In this document: positions 14,128 through 17,213 of the stretch, piece by piece
Position numbering within the stretch: the first letter of the stretch is position 1
Layout of the letters: each line of letters opens with the position of its first letter
NCBI GenBank assembly: GCA_040830545.1
Contig: JBFOMB010000138.1
Location: forward strand, 1 to 17,213
Length of the DNA stretch: 17,213 nucleotides
Direction of reading: 5' to 3'
DNA from: HXMU1420-2 sp040830545
GTDB taxonomy: Bacteria; Pseudomonadota; Alphaproteobacteria; Rhodobacterales; Rhodobacteraceae
Made by a program: the position numbers and the translations under genes
Notes under the pieces: model-generated
Databases searched by the model: none
What the model saw: only the letters and a program-made list of their open reading frames with translations
What the model was told of the DNA's origin: nothing

Positions 14128-14277
14128 TCAGAACAGCGTGTAGACAAATGGCGCGACAGCAGACCCCTGCGTCAACACCAACAGACCGCCCAGCACCACC
14201 ATCATCACCAGAATGGGCAGCAACCAGAATTTGCGCCGTGCCCGCATGAACGCCCAGAGTTCCGAGAGAAATTCCAT
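14128..14277 (-). CDS. DUF5989 / SxtK-like single-span membrane protein
   Basis: A 49-residue gene (start ATG 14277, stop TGA 14128). It has a charged amphipathic front with MRARRKFWLLP (11-21), one membrane segment (about 18-37), and the tail LTQGSAVAPFVYTLF. This pattern, an FxxxRKKFWLxP start and an SAVAPFIYTLF end, is what I know as DUF5989. It matches in size and position the small SxtK protein beside the SxtI carbamoyltransferase and SxtJ in cyanobacterial saxitoxin clusters. GAGGA sits 5 nt before the ATG and overlaps the sxtJ-like stop; its own stop overlaps the next gene's Shine-Dalgarno. It is clearly translated as part of the cassette. Likely a small membrane partner; exact job unknown. 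Confidence 0.88.
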   Translation of the reverse strand: MEFLSELWAFMRARRKFWLLPILVMMVVLGGLLVLTQGSAVAPFVYTLF

Positions 14278-14285
14278 GTCAGTCC

Positions 14286-14699
14286 TCAGAATTGCTGTTT
14301 CATCGACGACATCTTGCGCCGTTCTTCGGTGACCGGCACCCAGTAGCTGTCCGCCTGTGTGTCAATCGCCTGGTTCAACGGGTCCTTGTTTCCGATCCGA
14401 CGGATCAACCCGATGGGCACAACCGTCACGAAAAACAGGATGCCCATGACAATAGGCGTGATGATCTTTCCAAGCAGCAGGCCGAATTTGAACCACAGGA
14501 CGTTCAGACCATGCAGTGCATCAGGGCGGATCAGCGCGGTGCCTCCGAATGCAAGGACCAACGGCAATGGCCACCAACGAAGCCCATGCCCCCACAGCAT
14601 CGGGAAGACGGCAATAACCACCATCACGCCGGCAATGACGAGCCCAAAAGACCTGTCCGATCCCAGCCTGATATCCGTATGTCCGCTTACATCAGTCAT
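14286..14699 (-). CDS. SxtJ-family membrane protein
   Basis: 137 residues with three to four hydrophobic segments (about 18-36, 41-57, 66-100 as one or two spans), then a cationic region, IGLIRRIGNKDPLNQAID, and a polar tail SYWVPVTEERRKMSSMKQQF. The layout and the tail (YWxxR/E...SMxxQF) are typical of the SxtJ family. It starts the cassette followed by the DUF5989-like gene and the carbamoyltransferase. The ATG at 14699 lacks a clear Shine-Dalgarno (CATAAATT before it), unlike the two genes that follow, so it may be leaderless or weakly translated. The job is unknown; a scaffold or membrane anchor for the carbamoyltransferase is a guess from constant co-occurrence. Confidence 0.85.
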   Translation of the reverse strand: MTDVSGHTDIRLGSDRSFGLVIAGVMVVIAVFPMLWGHGLRWWPLPLVLAFGGTALIRPDALHGLNVLWFKFGLLLGKIITPIVMGILFFVTVVPIGLIRRIGNKDPLNQAIDTQADSYWVPVTEERRKMSSMKQQF

Positions 14700-14837
14700 A
14701 ATTTATGCGTGCTGCAAAGGTGTACCCAAATCAACCCACTCCCTACCTCTGGACTGTATCCACAGCAAGAAGTTTCGGCCCTGTGGCAGTCGGCGTCTTA
14801 CCGCTCGGACAGTGTGGGCTGAACTGCGTTTGGCCCC

Positions 14838-14871
14838 GAAAAACAAAAGGCCCCGGCAAATCGCCGAGGCC
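14838..14871 (-). terminator. Intrinsic terminator after rplW
   Basis: On the minus strand, GGCCTCGGC (14871-14863), loop GATTT, GCCGGGGCC (14857-14849): a 9-bp stem with one U-G pair, followed by TTTTGTTTTT. Classic rho-independent terminator, 25 nt past the rplW stop. Confidence 0.85.
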
Positions 14872-14896
14872 CAATGCGTTAGCGTATCAACCGTCC

Positions 14897-15193
14897 TTAC
14901 AGGCCGGTTGTCACGTCAATCGTGTTGCCCTCTTCGAGCGTCACATAGGCCTTCTTCACATCTTTCCGCTTGCCCAATTGGCCGCGGAAACGCTTGACCT
15001 TGCCTTTGGTGATGGTGGTGTTGACCGCCTTCACCTTTACGCCGAACAGCTCTTCGACCGCTTCCTTGATCTGCGGTTTGGTCGATGCAATGTCCACCTC
15101 GAACACCACCGCGCCAGCTTCGGACGCCATGGTGGATTTCTCGGTGATGACCGGCTTGCGGATCACGTCGTAATGTTCTGCCTTCGCACTCAT
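14897..15193 (-). CDS. rplW: 50S ribosomal protein L23
   Basis: 98 residues, normal length. Family landmarks: YDVIRKPVITEKST (8-21), FEVDIASTKPQIKEAVEELF (31-50), the VKAVNTTITKGKVKRFRG loop, and a final VTLEEGNTIDVTTGL. It binds 23S rRNA at the polypeptide exit and is the docking site for trigger factor and SRP. It overlaps rplD by 4 nt (ATGA) and is followed by a strong terminator. In most bacteria rplB would follow here; it is absent. Confidence 0.97.
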   Translation of the reverse strand: MSAKAEHYDVIRKPVITEKSTMASEAGAVVFEVDIASTKPQIKEAVEELFGVKVKAVNTTITKGKVKRFRGQLGKRKDVKKAYVTLEEGNTIDVTTGL

Positions 15194-15807
15194 TTCAAAC
15201 GAGCCTCCAGAGCTTCGACACCCGCCTTCGTGATCACCAGCGTGTCACGCTTCAGGATGTCATACACGTTCGCGCCCATCGTCGGCAGGATGTCCAGACC
15301 GTCGATGTTGCGCGAGGCTTTCAGGAACCCTTCGTTCACCGATGCCCCGTCAATGACCAGAGCACGCTTCCAGCCCAGGTTTTTCACCTGCTTGGCCAGC
15401 GCTGCGGTCTTGCCTTCGGCTTCGGCGTTTTCGATCACGACCAGTTCACCCGCCTTCGCCTTGGCGCTCAGCGCGTGGCGCAGGCCCAGTTTGCGAAACT
15501 TCTTGGGCAGGTCGTGGCCGTGGCTACGCGGGGTTGGGCCCTTGTAGATGCCACCCTTGCGGAAGATCGGTGCCTTGCGGGAGCCGTGACGTGCGCCGCC
15601 GGTGCCCTTCTGGCGGTAGATCTTCTTGGTCGAGTAGCTGACTTCGGACCGTGTCTTGACCTTGTGGGTGCCCGCCTGCGCGTTGTTGCGCTGCCAGCGG
15701 ACCACGCGGTGCAGGATGTCGGTGCGCGGCTCCAGGCCGAACAGGTCGGCGTCGAGCTCGATGTCGCCGGCCTTCTCACCGTCGAGTTTGATCACGTCAA
15801 GTTTCAT
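15190..15807 (-). CDS. rplD: 50S ribosomal protein L4
   Basis: 205 residues. Family landmarks: HRVVRWQRNNAQAGTHKVKT (32-51), YRQKGTGGARHGSRKAPIFR (64-83) for the extended loop in the exit tunnel, and GPTPRSHGHDLPKK. It binds 23S rRNA; in gammaproteobacteria it also regulates its own operon, which is not established for this group. GGGGGTGAAGC lies before the ATG. Four-nt overlaps with rplC upstream and rplW downstream indicate translational coupling. Confidence 0.97.
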   Translation of the reverse strand: MKLDVIKLDGEKAGDIELDADLFGLEPRTDILHRVVRWQRNNAQAGTHKVKTRSEVSYSTKKIYRQKGTGGARHGSRKAPIFRKGGIYKGPTPRSHGHDLPKKFRKLGLRHALSAKAKAGELVVIENAEAEGKTAALAKQVKNLGWKRALVIDGASVNEGFLKASRNIDGLDILPTMGANVYDILKRDTLVITKAGVEALEARLK

Positions 15808-16529
15808 GCTTCACCCCCTTCTGCGGGCGCTTCTTCGGCCGGGGCCGCAGTCGCAGCAGCCTTGATGGCCGCCGGGAACGGCAGACCTTCGGGTGCTTTC
15901 TTCTTCACCGCGTCCTTGACGGTAACCCAGCCACCTTTGGAGCCCGGCACCGCGCCCTTGATCATGATCAGGCCACGATCAGCGTCGGTACGAACGACTT
16001 CCAGGTTCTGCGTGGTCACGCGAACGGACCCCATGTGACCGGCCATCTTCTTGCCTTTGAACACCTTGCCGGGGTTCTGACACTGACCGGTGGAGCCGTG
16101 CGAACGGTGGCTGATCGACACACCGTGCGAGGCGCGCAGACCACCAAAGTTGTGGCGCTTCATGCCACCGGCAAAACCTTTACCGATGGAGGTGCCGCTG
16201 ACGTCCACTTTCTGACCTTCGAGGAAGTGTTCTGCGGAGATTTCCGCACCCACATCAATCAGGTTGTCGGCGGTCACGCGGAACTCGGCCAGCTTGCGCT
16301 TGGGCTCGACCTTCTGCGCGGCGAAATGGCCACGCATGGCCTTGCTTACGCGCTTGGTCTTGGGCGTGCCCGTACCCAGCTGAACAGCTGTGTAGCCATC
16401 TTTGTCCGCGGTGCGCTGCGCGACAACCTGCAGGTTGTCCAGTTGCAGCACGGTTACGGGGATCTGCTTGCCGTCTTCCATGAACAGACGGGTCATGCCG
16501 ATCTTTTTTGCAATCACTCCGGAACGCAT
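15804..16529 (-). CDS. rplC: 50S ribosomal protein L3
   Basis: 241 residues, about 30 longer than E. coli L3. The extra length is a C-terminal alanine/glutamate/proline tail (ATAAPAEEAPAEGGEA), a common alphaproteobacterial feature. The core is standard: GVIAKKIGMTRLF near the start, and HRSHGSTGQCQNPGKVFKGK, which holds the glutamine methylated by PrmB in other bacteria. Essential for large-subunit assembly near the peptidyl transferase centre. ATG 16529 has GGAGGG 7 nt ahead and lies 15 nt after rpsJ. Confidence 0.97.
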   Translation of the reverse strand: MRSGVIAKKIGMTRLFMEDGKQIPVTVLQLDNLQVVAQRTADKDGYTAVQLGTGTPKTKRVSKAMRGHFAAQKVEPKRKLAEFRVTADNLIDVGAEISAEHFLEGQKVDVSGTSIGKGFAGGMKRHNFGGLRASHGVSISHRSHGSTGQCQNPGKVFKGKKMAGHMGSVRVTTQNLEVVRTDADRGLIMIKGAVPGSKGGWVTVKDAVKKKAPEGLPFPAAIKAAATAAPAEEAPAEGGEA

Positions 16530-16544
16530 ATCTGGACCCTCCGC

Positions 16545-16865
16545 TTAGGACTGCAGCTTGATCTCGACGTCCACGCCAGCGGCCAGGTCGAGCTTCATCA
16601 GCGCGTCCACCGTCTGCGGGGTCGGATCAACGATGTCGAGCAGACGCTTGTGCGTGCGGATCTCGAACTGATCGCGGGATTTCTTGTCCACGTGAGGGCC
16701 ACGGAGAACCGTGAACTTCTCGATCTTGTTCGGCAGCGGGATCGGGCCGCGCACCTGCGCACCGGTCCGCTTGGCGGTGTTGACGATTTCCTGCGTGCTG
16801 GCGTCCAGCACACGGTAGTCAAACGCCTTCAGCCGAATGCGAATGTTTTGGCTTTGGATGGCCAT
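16545..16865 (-). CDS. rpsJ: 30S ribosomal protein S10
   Basis: 106 residues. Landmarks: NIRIRLKAFDYRVLD, VRGPIPLPNKIEKFTVLRGP and HVDKKSRDQFEIRTHKRLLD, then the DLAAGVDVEIKL end. It is part of the 30S head and, as NusE, a partner of NusB/NusG in antitermination. ATG 16865 is chosen over 16874 because the AAGGGA site is 9 nt ahead of the former and directly touches the latter. It heads the short S10 operon after tuf. Confidence 0.96.
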   Translation of the reverse strand: MAIQSQNIRIRLKAFDYRVLDASTQEIVNTAKRTGAQVRGPIPLPNKIEKFTVLRGPHVDKKSRDQFEIRTHKRLLDIVDPTPQTVDALMKLDLAAGVDVEIKLQS

Positions 16866-17062
16866 TTTGTTCATTCCCTTTTCGGGCGTTTCAGTTGAGA
16901 GGTCGACCAGAGTTCATTCCCCAGCCCACGTCGAACGCTTTGTTTTTGAGCGGGATCGCCGTGGAGTGGGCCTCGGCGATCCCTGGAATTGATGGGTGGC
17001 GCTCTCATCGGGTTTGACTGGCAAACCCGACTGCCGCGCCGGTAACAACCGCGTCGCGGTTG
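16866..17062. other. tuf-rpsJ intergenic leader with three hairpins
   Basis: About 197 bases carrying three perfect inverted repeats in a row: GGGATCGCCG/CGGCGATCCC (16952-16983, 12-nt loop), TCGGGTTTG/CAAACCCGA (17008-17030, 5-nt loop) and GTAACAACCGCG/CGCGGTTGTTAC (17042-17066). The last includes the tuf stop codon. None is followed by a T-run on the minus strand, so simple intrinsic termination is not supported. They may stabilise tuf mRNA ends or form the leader of the rpsJ operon. Confidence 0.6.

Positions 17063-17066
<4 letters not shown>
17042..17066 (-). other. 12-bp hairpin spanning the tuf stop codon
   Basis: Perfect arms 17042-17053 and 17055-17066 around one base. The TAA stop of tuf (17065-17063) lies within the first arm on the transcript. 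Confidence 0.6.

Positions 17067-17213
<147 letters not shown>

Noticed and set aside
12276..14699. Evidence for a saxitoxin pathway
   Set aside because: Only the SxtI/J/K-like trio is present; none of the core toxin genes are in the window, and the trio is widespread in unrelated bacteria.
16035..16898. 287-codon plus-strand frame across rplC and rpsJ
   Set aside because: Antisense to two certain ribosomal protein genes.
16952..16983. tRNA gene or intrinsic terminator
   Set aside because: No cloverleaf layout, and the stem is followed on the minus strand by an A-rich, not T-rich, run.

Overview
The window reads as a chromosomal segment of a marine alphaproteobacterium of the Roseobacter/Rhodobacterales kind. 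That is inferred from high GC content, the tuf-rpsJ-rplC-rplD-rplW order with 4-nt ATGA overlaps, the long alanine/glutamate-rich L3 tail, and accessory genes typical of that group. No rRNA, tRNA, CRISPR array, prophage or intact insertion sequence was seen.

Layout, left to right. (1) 1-411: a foldback repeat running into a small exported protein gene. (2) 414-2680, minus strand: an arsenate-detoxification pair, an ArsJ-type MFS exporter and its partner glyceraldehyde-3-phosphate dehydrogenase, overlapping by 1 nt. The GAPDH leader can form two mutually exclusive hairpins, one covering the Shine-Dalgarno. (3) 2681-3977: two gene-poor stretches flanking a psiE-like membrane protein gene; they hold CCCCGG palindromes and a 32-bp tandem direct repeat. 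(4) 3978-7679, minus strand: a tightly packed three-gene operon of an NRPS-type stand-alone adenylation enzyme, a TmpA-like membrane flavoprotein oxidoreductase and a catalytically complete crotonase. (5) 7748-9568, plus strand: a divergent DUF6502/DUF5666 pair, separated from the operon by a short gap containing a 17-bp perfect palindrome. (6) 9580-12168: DNA polymerase IV with an N-terminal CxxC...CxxC extension, divergent from an MFS exporter. (7) 12175-12277: a second foldback repeat filling the gap between convergent genes. (8) 12276-14699, minus strand: an SxtJ / SxtK-like (DUF5989) / NodU-family carbamoyltransferase cassette, including a 49-residue gene. (9) 14838-17213, minus strand: a terminator, then rplW, rplD, rplC, rpsJ and the 3' end of tuf.

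The most novel-looking unit is region 4. An amino-acid-type adenylation domain sits next to a TmpA-like membrane oxidoreductase, the two parts that I recall being fused in the fungal signalling protein TmpB. Here they are separate, joined by a crotonase, and face a DUF6502 gene across a possible operator. My inference is a small pathway that activates a carboxylic or amino acid and oxidises it at the membrane. Substrate and product cannot be read from sequence. The SxtJ/SxtK/carbamoyltransferase cassette and the split of the S10 operon after rplW are also notable. All family assignments are from recognised motifs and memory of the families; no database search was run.
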